Source of the DNA: CAWJLS01 sp963843755
GTDB lineage: Bacteria > Acidobacteriota > Thermoanaerobaculia > Multivoradales > DATKCC01
Length of the DNA: 64,000 bases
NCBI GenBank assembly: GCA_963843755.1
Contig: CAWJLS010000004.1
Span: forward strand, 124,001-188,000
Direction of reading: 5' to 3'
Shown: piece after piece, positions 44,211 through 52,804 of the stretch
How positions within the stretch are numbered: the stretch's first letter is position 1
Layout: each line of letters begins with the position of its first letter
Position numbers and translations under genes: made by a program
The notes under the pieces: model-generated
Databases searched by the model: none
Seen by the model: the letters and a program-made list of their open reading frames with translations, nothing else
Told to the model about the DNA's origin: nothing

Positions 44211-45290
44211 CTACTGCACGACATACGGCGGGTAGGCGTCCAGATCGCCGCGCAGGAAGCGGGCGAACAGACGGGCCTGGATCTGGAAGAGCAGGCCGAA
44301 GGAGATCTTCTCGTCGAGGAAGGGGTGTGTCAGCTCGTCCTGCTTGCGCTTCTGATAGGCGACCAGGACCGCCTTGCGGGTGGCGTCGCTCATCGTGACT
44401 CCGCCGGTCTCGTCCCGGGTGAAGCCGTCCGGCGCCACCTGTCGGCGGTTGATCAGCGTCAGGGCCAACCGGTCGGCCAGCGGCACGCGCAGCTCCTCCA
44501 TCAGGTCGAGTGCGAGGCCTGGGCGGCCGGGGCGGTCCCGGTGGAGGAAGCCGACCTGCGGATCGAGACCGGTCGCTTCGAGGGCTGACGTCACGTCATG
44601 CCGGATCAGCGCGTAGAGGAAGGAGAGGAGCGAGTTGACCGGGTCGGTCGGCGGCCGGCGGTTGCGGACGGTGAAGCGGAAGGCCGGATCGTCGTGGGTG
44701 ATCAGTCCATCGAACGCCTCGAAGTACGCCCGGCCCGCCGTCCCCTCGAAACCGCGCACACGGTCGAGATCGCTCGCGGAGTCGAGCTCCGTGAGCAGTG
44801 CGCCGAGAGCCCGGACGGACTCCTCGCGACGGTCCGGCTGCCCCTTGCTCTCGTTGCTCTCGTTGCTCTCGTTACTCTCGTCGCTCTCGGGCTTCCCGGG
44901 ATGATCGCGGAGCGAGCGCTGGACGATGCGCCGCGCGTTGATCACCTTCGCCGTCACGATCGCGCGAGCGACCTCCGCGCTCCCTTCCGGATCGTCCGCG
45001 CGCCGGTACTGGGTGCGCCGGAGCAAGACATTGCCCGAGGCCTCGCCGACCGAACGCGCCAAGAAGCGTCCCCGCTCGCTCAGGAACGACAACGTCACGC
45101 CGTTCTTGCCACACGCCCCCATCAAGAACGGGCTGGCGCCGACATTCCCGAAGCAGACGATTCCGTCGAGGTTGAGCAGCGGCACCCGGAGCTTCGTCTC
45201 CCCCTCGACTCGTACCGAGACCGTCTCGCCGTCCTTGGCCAGGTACGCCCCCTGCGTGGTGACGTAGAGCGTGTTGAGGTGCCGTTTCAT
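44211..45290 (-). CDS. cas1: CRISPR-associated integrase Cas1 (type I-C)
   Basis: 359 residues from the ATG at 45290, which overlaps the cas4 stop (ATGA). N-terminal beta domain (NTLYVTTQGAYLAKDGETVS), then the catalytic helical domain with Glu in FEGTAGRAYFEAF, His in GFLHRDR and Asp in LALDLMEELR. It inserts new spacers together with Cas2, guided by Cas4. Odd: between the two domains a hydrophilic insert with repeated Ser-Asn-Glu units is coded by 9-bp tandem repeats; it makes the protein slightly longer than usual. Confidence 0.96.
   Translation of the reverse strand: MKRHLNTLYVTTQGAYLAKDGETVSVRVEGETKLRVPLLNLDGIVCFGNVGASPFLMGACGKNGVTLSFLSERGRFLARSVGEASGNVLLRRTQYRRADDPEGSAEVARAIVTAKVINARRIVQRSLRDHPGKPESDESNESNESNESKGQPDRREESVRALGALLTELDSASDLDRVRGFEGTAGRAYFEAFDGLITHDDPAFRFTVRNRRPPTDPVNSLLSFLYALIRHDVTSALEATGLDPQVGFLHRDRPGRPGLALDLMEELRVPLADRLALTLINRRQVAPDGFTRDETGGVTMSDATRKAVLVAYQKRKQDELTHPFLDEKISFGLLFQIQARLFARFLRGDLDAYPPYVVQ
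44845..44889 (-). repeat. 9-bp tandem repeat inside cas1
   Basis: Five near-identical units of the TCGTTGCTC type (on the plus strand) code for Glu-Ser-Asn repeats in the linker of Cas1. In-frame, so it does not break the gene; unit number could vary among strains. Confidence 0.8.
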
Positions 45291-45973
45291 CCGGACCCCT
45301 CCTCCGTGAGTGCCGTGCTCCGGGCCTTCTCCAGGTAACCGCGGGCCGAATGCCGTGGCGCAAAGGGAAGGCAGATGTCGAGCAACGAGCAGCGGGTGCA
45401 CCGCTCGTCCGCCACCGGTGGAGGGACGGTTCCGTCTTCCACCAGCCTTCGCACCCGCGCCGCCGCCTGCTCGGTCTCTTCCCGCAGAGCCCTGTCGAAG
45501 GCCACCCGCGTGCGCCGCCGGGTCTTGCCGTAGAAGAGCACCCCCTCCGGAATTGCCACGCCCAGCATCTCCTCCAGGCAGAGCGCCTGGGCGCAGAGCT
45601 GGACCTCGTCGCAATGCCGGTCCTTCGGTCGCCCCCGCTTGTACTCCACCGGCACCGGCCGCCAGCGTCCCTCCACCCCGGGGAGCTCCGCTCCGGCCGC
45701 CGCGCTCCCGTCACCGTCCTCGACCCGGTGGAGCTCCACCACGTCCGCCCGGCCGATCAGCCCGAGCCGCGCGCACCGCAACCCCAGCCCCCGAGCGATC
45801 CGCACATCTCCCCGGCTCTCCGTCCCCACGGCGTCCGCCCGCTCGTGCAGCAACCGCCCCTCCGCCGTGTACCGGTTCTCCACCCACTCCCGCTCCACGT
45901 GGATCAGAGCGCACTGCCGCTCGCAGTAGAGCAGGTGCTGGAGGGCGGAGAGGGGGACGGGGTCGGGGGTCAT
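45287..45973 (-). CDS. cas4: CRISPR-associated exonuclease Cas4
   Basis: 228 residues. The iron-sulfur Cys residues are at both ends (LLYCERQCALIHVE and CTRCSLLDICLPF). The RecB-like nuclease core has PVEYKRGRPK with the catalytic Glu and Lys, and an upstream Asp in RADVVELHR. Cas4 trims prespacers and helps select the PAM. It overlaps cas1 and cas7 by 4 bases on each side. Confidence 0.95.
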   Translation of the reverse strand: MTPDPVPLSALQHLLYCERQCALIHVEREWVENRYTAEGRLLHERADAVGTESRGDVRIARGLGLRCARLGLIGRADVVELHRVEDGDGSAAAGAELPGVEGRWRPVPVEYKRGRPKDRHCDEVQLCAQALCLEEMLGVAIPEGVLFYGKTRRRTRVAFDRALREETEQAAARVRRLVEDGTVPPPVADERCTRCSLLDICLPFAPRHSARGYLEKARSTALTEEGSG

Positions 45974-46920
45974 GGTTGCTGGATCAGCTCGACCCCGGCC
46001 GGCAGCTTGTCCTCGTGGACCGTCACGTCGTAGTCGCCGAAGCTCCGGGGCGGCCCATCGAGACCGTCCTTCGCCTGGACCTCGACGAGATCGAACAACC
46101 GGTGCGCCGGGGCACAGCCCAACATCGCCTGACGCTGCCGCTGGCCGTTGTCGCTATCGGTCCCGACGTGCTTGAACACGAACAGCTTGCGCGTCGCCAT
46201 GAGCCCCTTGCTGGCGGAGCGGTCGTGCTCATACATGTTGAGCAGTGCCTCCCACAGCAGGGCGAGATCGTCTTCCGAGAAACCGGTCTCCTGCGCCAGG
46301 TGAGCGCTGACGAAGCCCTTGCCGACGAACAGGCCATAAGGGATCAACGACTTGCGGCCCATGGTGCGCAGCTTGTCTTCCGGTTGCTCCTCCTCCCACT
46401 TGAGGTAGTCGGCAGAGGTGACGAGGCCCTTGCCCTCGTCTGCGACCGCCATCCGGGTGATCGAGACATCCAGGGGCAAGACACGGTCCACCGACTGGGC
46501 GAAGGCGATCTGGACAGGCCCTCTCACCTGGCCGGCGTTCGCTCCGGTGCTCATCACGGCACCGAACGTCCGAACGTCATAGAAGTTGTCGCACAGCCAC
46601 TGCTTCGCCTGCTGAACCTTGCCCCGCGTCGCCTTCTTCTTTTCCGGGATCTCGCCCGTCTCCTCATGGGCGCGAGCGATCTTCCGGTTCAAGTTCGACG
46701 CGTGCTCGACGAAGATCGCGTTGGGCATCTCGTTGCCGCGGGCGAGTTGGACGTAGTTGCGGATGCGCCGCTTGAGCGCCACGTCCGAGACCAATCCCTT
46801 CAGGGTCTCCGGGTCGACACGCGGCGCGTTGCCCGAGTCCGGATCCCCGTTGGGGTTGCCGTTCTCGCAATCGAAGAGGAACAGGAACTCGTACCGGTTC
46901 TGGATCGGGTCGGACATCAC
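45970..46920 (-). CDS. cas7c: Type I-C Cascade backbone protein Cas7 (Csd2)
   Basis: 316 residues. Starts with the Csd2 hallmark NRYEFLFLFDCENGNPNGD and DSGNAPRVDPET, then VALKRRIRNYVQLARG and VRGPVQIAFAQSVDRVLPLD, GRKSLIPYGLFVGKGFVSAH. Several copies line the crRNA in the surveillance complex. It overlaps cas8c and cas4 by 4 bases. Confidence 0.96.
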   Translation of the reverse strand: MMSDPIQNRYEFLFLFDCENGNPNGDPDSGNAPRVDPETLKGLVSDVALKRRIRNYVQLARGNEMPNAIFVEHASNLNRKIARAHEETGEIPEKKKATRGKVQQAKQWLCDNFYDVRTFGAVMSTGANAGQVRGPVQIAFAQSVDRVLPLDVSITRMAVADEGKGLVTSADYLKWEEEQPEDKLRTMGRKSLIPYGLFVGKGFVSAHLAQETGFSEDDLALLWEALLNMYEHDRSASKGLMATRKLFVFKHVGTDSDNGQRQRQAMLGCAPAHRLFDLVEVQAKDGLDGPPRSFGDYDVTVHEDKLPAGVELIQQP

Positions 46921-48680
46921 GCGGTCTCCTCAGAGGTCTCGGTTTCGCTGGGGGTGTCGGCTTCTTCCGCGCCGTTCTTCGGCGGACGGTAGGCCTTCTG
47001 GTGGTAGTAGCCGAGGGCGAACAGGCTCTGCTCCTGGAGCGACAGCGGCGGAGGGAAGCCGTCGTGAAGCTGCCCCATCACTTGCCCGATGCGGTACTCG
47101 AAGCTCCGGCGCTCCGCCGGCTCGAGCTTGCCCAGGTGGAACTGCGCCACGCGCAGCAGGCGGCCCAAGACCAGGCCGGGCGTGGCGCTCGCCGCGGCGT
47201 AGTAGCGCTGCACCACGCCGGCGCCGACGTCGCCCAGGGCGCGGTACTGGAGGTAGTCGAGCACCGCCATCAGCCGTCCGCAGTGGTACGCGGGGTTGGG
47301 GTGCTCCTCGTTCAATCCTGGAGTCATCTCGGGGTCTCCATGGGTATCCGGCGAGCGGCGCAGAAATGCCTTGAGCAGGCCGACGCCAGCGGTTCGTACG
47401 GGTTGATCGGTGACCGTGGCGATACGGAAACGGGCGAGGGCACGGGCTGCTGCCTGCGTGGGAATCGCTTCGCCACGGATCGCGACGCGCCACATGCGGG
47501 CCTCCAGGGGCTCCGGGATCTCCTTGAGCTCCCTCACCAGGGCGCCGAGGATGGCCCAAAGCTTCGGCGGCTGGGTCAGGGCGGTGCCGTCGCGCTTCAC
47601 GACCTGCAGGTCGTCGAACCAGCGCGTGATGTTCGCGACAAGCTCTTCGAACGACCCCTCCATCCAGTCGCGCAGCACAACGCGCCCGCTGTTCGCCGAC
47701 AGGGTGAGCGCGTAGTACCGGTTGTTCTTGAGATCTGGCCGTTCGCCGTCGCGGATGGCTGCGAGGAGCTTCCGCGCTCGGCCAAGGGCGGCACCCTCCG
47801 TGGTCTCCGGCGGCTCCACCAGCCAGTTGAACACGTTGTCCTGTTCGTCCTGGAGCGGTTCCCGGAACCAGAAGAGGATGCGCGTGCCGTTCAGTTTGAC
47901 GCTCTGCTCGCGGATCAGCCGGTTGAGCGCGGCTGTGTAGCTCGCCACGACCTCCGGAGACATGGCGCTGTTGGCTGCCTGCTCCAGGCCGTAGGAGCGA
48001 AACGACTCCTGCTTGAAGGCGGGCAGGACGTCACCCATGGACAGGCCGCCGACGTCCGAAAGCCCGCGAATCTTGGAGTGGGTCGCCACGGGCTCCACCA
48101 ACTCCCCGGAGACCACGCACCGCATGGCCGGGCCCGAGCGCTCCGGCTGAAGGCCTGCCCGGAACGCCTGGTACCAGTCGTGCCAGGAATCATCCCGGAC
48201 GATCAGGTCCGGGTCCGCTCCCCGCACCTCGACGGTCGCGTTCTCGGTCGGCGCGGCGCCCTTGCCTTCGAGCTCCGCCCGGATTGCGGCGAGAGCGTTC
48301 GGGTCGCCGAGGGTCTCGGCGACAAGACCGAGGGCCGGGACGACCTCGGCGGCGCTCGCCAGCAGGCCGACGAAGGCCTCGTGCTTGGCGTGGATCTTCT
48401 CGTCGTCCTCCTCGGCGCCGACCAGGGCGAGAACCTGCGTGTTGTCCACCAGAAAGTGGCGGGTGCCCGAGCCGCCGCGTTTCATCTCCCCCAGTTCCAG
48501 GTTCGGGCAGAGGAGATGGCGGCCACGGTTCCTCTTCGCCTCCACGTCGCCCAGCTCCCGGACGAGTTGGAAGCGCCCCTGAGCGTCGAAAACCAGCGCC
48601 CAGCGGACCGGCTTGACCTTGAAGCCGGGCGGGACGACCAGGTCGTGGCGATGTGCCCAGCCGATGACCTCGTTCAGCAT
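46917..48680 (-). CDS. cas8c: Type I-C Cascade large subunit Cas8c (Csd1)
   Basis: 587 residues, the usual Csd1 length. Typical segments are NTQVLALVGAEEDDEKIHAK, CVVSGELVEPVATHSKIRGL, SYGLEQAANSAMSPEVVASY and the helical C-terminal region LMAVLDYLQYRALGDVGAG. Cas8c recognises the PAM and recruits Cas3; in type I-C its gene also gives an internal Cas11 small subunit, possible here too (internal starts in the last third). It is 40 bases downstream of cas5c. Confidence 0.95.
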   Translation of the reverse strand: MLNEVIGWAHRHDLVVPPGFKVKPVRWALVFDAQGRFQLVRELGDVEAKRNRGRHLLCPNLELGEMKRGGSGTRHFLVDNTQVLALVGAEEDDEKIHAKHEAFVGLLASAAEVVPALGLVAETLGDPNALAAIRAELEGKGAAPTENATVEVRGADPDLIVRDDSWHDWYQAFRAGLQPERSGPAMRCVVSGELVEPVATHSKIRGLSDVGGLSMGDVLPAFKQESFRSYGLEQAANSAMSPEVVASYTAALNRLIREQSVKLNGTRILFWFREPLQDEQDNVFNWLVEPPETTEGAALGRARKLLAAIRDGERPDLKNNRYYALTLSANSGRVVLRDWMEGSFEELVANITRWFDDLQVVKRDGTALTQPPKLWAILGALVRELKEIPEPLEARMWRVAIRGEAIPTQAAARALARFRIATVTDQPVRTAGVGLLKAFLRRSPDTHGDPEMTPGLNEEHPNPAYHCGRLMAVLDYLQYRALGDVGAGVVQRYYAAASATPGLVLGRLLRVAQFHLGKLEPAERRSFEYRIGQVMGQLHDGFPPPLSLQEQSLFALGYYHQKAYRPPKNGAEEADTPSETETSEETA

Positions 48681-48720
48681 CGTGGAGCTACCTGCTCGAA
48701 GTTGCCCATCTGCTCGTTCA

Positions 48721-49455
48721 TCAACTGGCCTCCAGGGGGACCTTCAGTACCGCCGGATCGTCCCACGCCGGGACCTCCATCACCCCCGCCTCGACGCGAG
48801 CAGGGAAGAGGGAGATGGCGGCTCGGTCGTCCGGGCTTCCGGGACGGGAAAGGTCGAAGACGTCGTAGACCATGTAGCCCAGGTCCAGATCGAGATGGGG
48901 CAGTGCCTCGTTCTTCTCGGTACCTTCGTCGACCAGCTCGAAGTACGCCGGGAACTCGCGGCATCCCAGGTAAGGCTGGTGGAAGCACTTGCCCTGGCGC
49001 GCCCGCCGCTCGAACTGCCGTTCCAGCGAGACGAGACGCTCCTCGTGACCGGGCCACGGCACGATCCGCGCCGAGATCCGGAACCGGGGCTCGCGAAGGG
49101 CCAGGGTCTGGCGCTGGGTCCTCCCCTTCTCGTCCGAGCGCGTCAGCTCCCGGTCGCCGTCGGCCCAGATCGGCTCGGGGTCGTCCGTGCCGACCATCCA
49201 GCGGGCGATGGCGTTGACGTTGGCCTTCTCCTTGACCTCGTTGCGCCGCAGGGCGATGAAGGCGGGCGGGTGAAGCACCTCGATTCGGGTGACCTGCCAG
49301 CGGAACTCCGGCGGCTTGACGAAGATCGCGTCGAAGACCCCCCGTGCCGCAGACGGCGTGATCACCGGATAGCTGAAGCGCTCGCCCTTCGCCTCCGGCC
49401 GGGTGAAGCAGGCGAAATCGCCCCAGACCAGGAGCGTGAAGTCGGTTGAAGTCAT
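48721..49455 (-). CDS. cas5c: Type I-C pre-crRNA-processing protein Cas5c (Cas5d)
   Basis: 244 residues. Begins with the Cas5 strand and substrate-like motif FTLLVWGDFACFTRPEAKGE, then YPVITPSAARGVFDAIFVKP with the conserved Tyr. In type I-C this protein takes the place of Cas6 and cuts the repeat to make crRNA 5' handles. No cas6 is present, in agreement. It is 46 bases downstream of cas3. Confidence 0.95.
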   Translation of the reverse strand: MTSTDFTLLVWGDFACFTRPEAKGERFSYPVITPSAARGVFDAIFVKPPEFRWQVTRIEVLHPPAFIALRRNEVKEKANVNAIARWMVGTDDPEPIWADGDRELTRSDEKGRTQRQTLALREPRFRISARIVPWPGHEERLVSLERQFERRARQGKCFHQPYLGCREFPAYFELVDEGTEKNEALPHLDLDLGYMVYDVFDLSRPGSPDDRAAISLFPARVEAGVMEVPAWDDPAVLKVPLEAS

Positions 49456-49501
49456 CGTTGCAGGAACCTCCTCTCCCTACTACGCGGAATGTCTATGCGG
49501 A

Positions 49502-51829
49502 TCAGGCCATGAGCAGCGCCGGCGGATCACCCAGTCCGAAGTCCTCGTCATAGATCTCTCCGTCCTGGAGGAAGTACCAGTCCTCTGAGCGTTGCTCCGG
49601 CCGGTAGGCGCCGAGCGGTGCGGCGAGCAGCACGCCGAGGTAGTCATCGAGCCGTCTGCGAGGAAGGCTCACCGAGTGCACCTGGGCCTCGCGGAGCCAG
49701 TCGGCCTTGATCCATGGAGTCTTCTCGGACGATCGCCGCAACCGCTCGACCGCCTCGCCATCCCACGGCACCACCACCTGGACGCTGTCGTCCGGCATCA
49801 ACCGGTAGAGCCGCGCCACTTCTTCGAAGTCGCGCGACTCCATCGCCTGGGTGAGCTCCCGCTCCCGCTTGCGCTCCCCCTTACCGAGGCCGCTCAGGTC
49901 GTAGAGCAACCGGTACCACCGGTCATAGAGCTCCGGGCTCTCCAGGTTCCACTGCTCTCGCGGGATCGCGAGGAGCACCTCCCGGGTCACATCCGCCGCC
50001 TGCCGGTAGTCGCCTCCCGGGTAGGCGCTCTTCTCCTCCTCGTCGGCCAGGAAGACAACCAGCAGGCCACCTCCGGGGAGCCGCCCGTTGCGGTTGCACC
50101 GCCCGGCCGCCTGGGCGATCGCGTCCAGCGGCGCGAAGGCCCGGTAGACGACGGGGAAGTCCACGTCGACTCCCGCTTCCACGCACTGAGTCGAGATCAG
50201 TCTGCAGGGCTCACCCGCCGCGAGCCGACGGGCCACCTCCTCGAGCTTGGCACGCCGGTGGGTGGGGCACATGCTGGTCGAGAGGTGGATCAACCCTTCG
50301 ACTCCACGCGCCTTGAGCTGCTTCGCCAGGTCGCGCGCGTGGCGCTTCAAGTTGACGATGCACAGAACCTGCTCGTGCCCGGCGAGCTCGTCGCCGAGCG
50401 CGTCCCACGGCAGCCGATCCTCTGAGGACCACGTCCCGACGCGCCACTCCACGTTGATCCTGCGGACTCTGCCGAAGAGCTTCAGCTTCGGGTCGACGAT
50501 CTCGGTCGGTTGCCAACCCGCGGCGCACCAGCACCGCACCGGCTCGTCGAGCGACTCGAACGCGGGCTGGGTCGCCGTCGAGAAGACCACCGACGCCCCG
50601 TAGCGCTCTGACAGTCGCGACAGCGTCGCCAGCGTCGGGACTGCGAGCAACCGGGGGAGGCTCTGGACTTCGTCGAACAGCACCACGCTCTTCGCCAGCC
50701 GGTGCAGCTTGCGACATGGCCGGGGCCGGTTGGCGAACAGAGATTCGAGGAGCTGCACGCTGGTGGTGACCACGAGCGGCGCATCCCAGTTCTCGGCCTG
50801 TCGACGGCGCAGCACCTCGGCCGGGCTCGGACCTTGCTCGTCATCCTTCGGGTCTCCGTCCCGCAGGCCGGCGAGGCTGTGATGCTCCAGCACGTAGCCC
50901 TCGCCGAAGTCGGGCTCCAGCAGTGCACGGTACACCTTGGCCGTCTGCTCCAGGATGGAGAGATACGGGATCGCCATGACCACCCGCCGGAGCCCGTGAA
51001 GGTGTGCGTGGCGGAGGGCGAAGGCGAGCATGGAGAGAGTCTTGCCGGCGCCGGTCGGGGCGGAGAGGGTGAACAGGCCGGGCTCCCGTTCGGCGGCCGC
51101 GTAGCACGTGCCGAAGAGATCGGAACGTAGGCTCTGGACGGCCTGCGATGAGCGGGACCGGTTCGTCCACGCCAATCGCTCGATCTCCTTCTCGACGAGG
51201 GCGAGCGCCTTGCCCGGTGCCAGCTCCGGCGCAGGAGGTCGATATCGGCGATCCCCTTGCTCATCGCGGTCGAAGTGCGCCTCTGTCTCCAGGAAGTCCG
51301 CATCCACGAGGGCGGAGAAGAGCATCCGGATGTCGAGGAGAGCCGATCCATGAAGGGAGCCTTGGTCGAATAGCGAGCCGTCCAACTCCGGGAGATCGAT
51401 CCCTTCCTGGATCAGTCTGGCCGGCAGGATGTCGGGATCGTCGGTCGTCGGCGTGCGACCGCAGGCGGACTCGCCGTTGTAGAGGCTCTTGAGGGCTTCG
51501 ACGGACGCCTGGGCGAGACCCAGGTGGTGGCCCTGGATTGCCAGTGCCGCGGCGATCCCGTGCTGCTTGTATCGGCGGAGCGCCAGAGCGGCGCCCGGTG
51601 TCCAGTGGTCGAGACCTGACGCCTTTCCCCGGAGGCGCAGTGCGAACAGTTCCGTCGCCTTGCCGGCGTCGTGGAGGAGACCGGCTGCCTGGCCTTCGGC
51701 GCCGACGCCGAAGGGAGCGCAGGAGGACTCTGTTCGTCGACCGACGAGAGACCCGTGCTCGCCCAGGGGCTCGGGCTCACCGCCGTCCGGCGCGCTGTGA
51801 GCGTAGTAGCGGGGTTCGTCTTTCGACAT
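49502..51829 (-). CDS. cas3: CRISPR-associated helicase-nuclease Cas3
   Basis: 775 residues. HD nuclease at the N-terminus: His25, H53-D54 in GLLHDAGK, DHWTPGA and QGHHLGL look complete. The helicase has Walker A APTGAGKT (about residue 260), DEVQ in LFDEVQSLP, the STATQPAF motif and the arginine-finger region AAGRCNRNG. It degrades DNA bound by Cascade. First gene of the cas operon, so the operon promoter should lie between it and the DUF2442 gene (51830-51902). Confidence 0.96.
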   Translation of the reverse strand: MSKDEPRYYAHSAPDGGEPEPLGEHGSLVGRRTESSCAPFGVGAEGQAAGLLHDAGKATELFALRLRGKASGLDHWTPGAALALRRYKQHGIAAALAIQGHHLGLAQASVEALKSLYNGESACGRTPTTDDPDILPARLIQEGIDLPELDGSLFDQGSLHGSALLDIRMLFSALVDADFLETEAHFDRDEQGDRRYRPPAPELAPGKALALVEKEIERLAWTNRSRSSQAVQSLRSDLFGTCYAAAEREPGLFTLSAPTGAGKTLSMLAFALRHAHLHGLRRVVMAIPYLSILEQTAKVYRALLEPDFGEGYVLEHHSLAGLRDGDPKDDEQGPSPAEVLRRRQAENWDAPLVVTTSVQLLESLFANRPRPCRKLHRLAKSVVLFDEVQSLPRLLAVPTLATLSRLSERYGASVVFSTATQPAFESLDEPVRCWCAAGWQPTEIVDPKLKLFGRVRRINVEWRVGTWSSEDRLPWDALGDELAGHEQVLCIVNLKRHARDLAKQLKARGVEGLIHLSTSMCPTHRRAKLEEVARRLAAGEPCRLISTQCVEAGVDVDFPVVYRAFAPLDAIAQAAGRCNRNGRLPGGGLLVVFLADEEEKSAYPGGDYRQAADVTREVLLAIPREQWNLESPELYDRWYRLLYDLSGLGKGERKRERELTQAMESRDFEEVARLYRLMPDDSVQVVVPWDGEAVERLRRSSEKTPWIKADWLREAQVHSVSLPRRRLDDYLGVLLAAPLGAYRPEQRSEDWYFLQDGEIYDEDFGLGDPPALLMA

Positions 51830-51902
51830 CGACTCTCACCATCTTCGAAGAATATCCCGTCCTCGACAACGCGAGGCGAGCCCCGACTGCTGTGCTCCGA
51901 GC

Positions 51903-52178
51903 TCAGGCGCTCGCCGAGATCGGCGCTCCGGGCGAGGGCGACCCCGCGAGGAGTCCTTCCGTGCTCAGATCCTCGTCGACGTCGGGCCAGTGAATTCCGA
52001 AGCCACCGCCGGCGATTTCCCAGTTCTCGCGCTGCTTGGGCGTCGCATTCAGAAGCCGCGGATACCAGACCAGCGGTGCAGAGATCGTCCGTCCATCGAC
52101 AAGTTCCACGATCAGCTCGTTGTCCGTACAACGTACATTCTTGACGCGACTGCCCGGATTAAGGGGAGAGGTGGTCAT
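51903..52178 (-). CDS. DUF2442 protein
   Basis: 91 residues. KNVRCTDNELIVELVDGRTI, SAPLVWYPRLLNATPKQREN and WEIAGGGFGIHWPDVDEDLS are the DUF2442 pattern. It overlaps the upstream DUF4160 gene by 20 bases. DUF2442 and DUF4160 genes are regularly found as pairs and have been suggested to act like toxin-antitoxin modules; that role is not proven here. Located between cas3 and the CRISPR array. Confidence 0.88.
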   Translation of the reverse strand: MTTSPLNPGSRVKNVRCTDNELIVELVDGRTISAPLVWYPRLLNATPKQRENWEIAGGGFGIHWPDVDEDLSTEGLLAGSPSPGAPISASA

Positions 52179-52395
52179 TCCAAGCCTCCAGTAGAGCGTC
52201 TTGATGGTCCTCGGTCAAGCGCTGGAGTCGCCGAAGCTCGTGCGGGCTGAACCCAAGATTCCTCGACAGCCGGACGGGGCGGAGCCAGAACTTCGCCGAC
52301 TGCTCGTCCCGGTCGACATGGACATGGGGCGGCTCGTGGAGATCGTGGCTGTAGAAGTAGAAGCGATAAGGGCCGTGTCTGAGAACTGTCGGCAT
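52159..52395 (-). CDS. DUF4160 protein
   Basis: 78 residues. Starts PTVLRHGPYRFYFYSHDLHE and continues PPHVHVDRDEQSAKFWL, the DUF4160 signature, then a helical end (SPHELRRLQRLTEDHQDALL). It is the first gene of the overlapping DUF4160-DUF2442 pair. Same strand as cas3, but the pair probably has its own promoter. Confidence 0.9.
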   Translation of the reverse strand: MPTVLRHGPYRFYFYSHDLHEPPHVHVDRDEQSAKFWLRPVRLSRNLGFSPHELRRLQRLTEDHQDALLEAWNDHLSP

Positions 52396-52804
52396 CTCGA
52401 GGCATCTGATCTCCGGAAACTCCCAAACAAGAAGGGCCGGCTTCGGCAGCAGTCTATCGAACGGCCATCATCATGCTAGTGGACCGTCTCGGAAGTCCCT
52501 GCGGTATTCGCCCGCCGCTGCATCCGCCCCGCCGGCGTTGCACTCCCTGCGACAGAGCTCGGCTCTGCCTCAGTCGTGCGCCTTGGCAGGACGGCGCCTC
52601 GGCGGCCTCGATACTGGGCAGGACTGTCGAGACGGGCCACTAGAGCTCTGAGTGTCGCCTGGAGACGATCGCTCTTCATCCTGCGTCGCGAAACCATGCC
52701 TGGCAATGCATCCCTCACGGATCAGCGACCTGGCGCTGGGATCGGTTCACGCTTCAGCGTGGGAGGCGCCTGGCCGCACCCAACCCGCACCGGGCAATCG
52801 CCTG
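52396..52804. other. Gene-poor stretch at the trailer end of the array
   Basis: 409 bases with no supportable gene. Near 52744-52772 the sequence GTTCACGCTTCAGCGTGGGA and the following GGCG resemble a decayed CRISPR repeat, spaced about one spacer length (32 bases) from the first recognisable repeat. A short minus-strand frame (52476-52718) has no recognisable features, and I do not call it. Confidence 0.5.
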
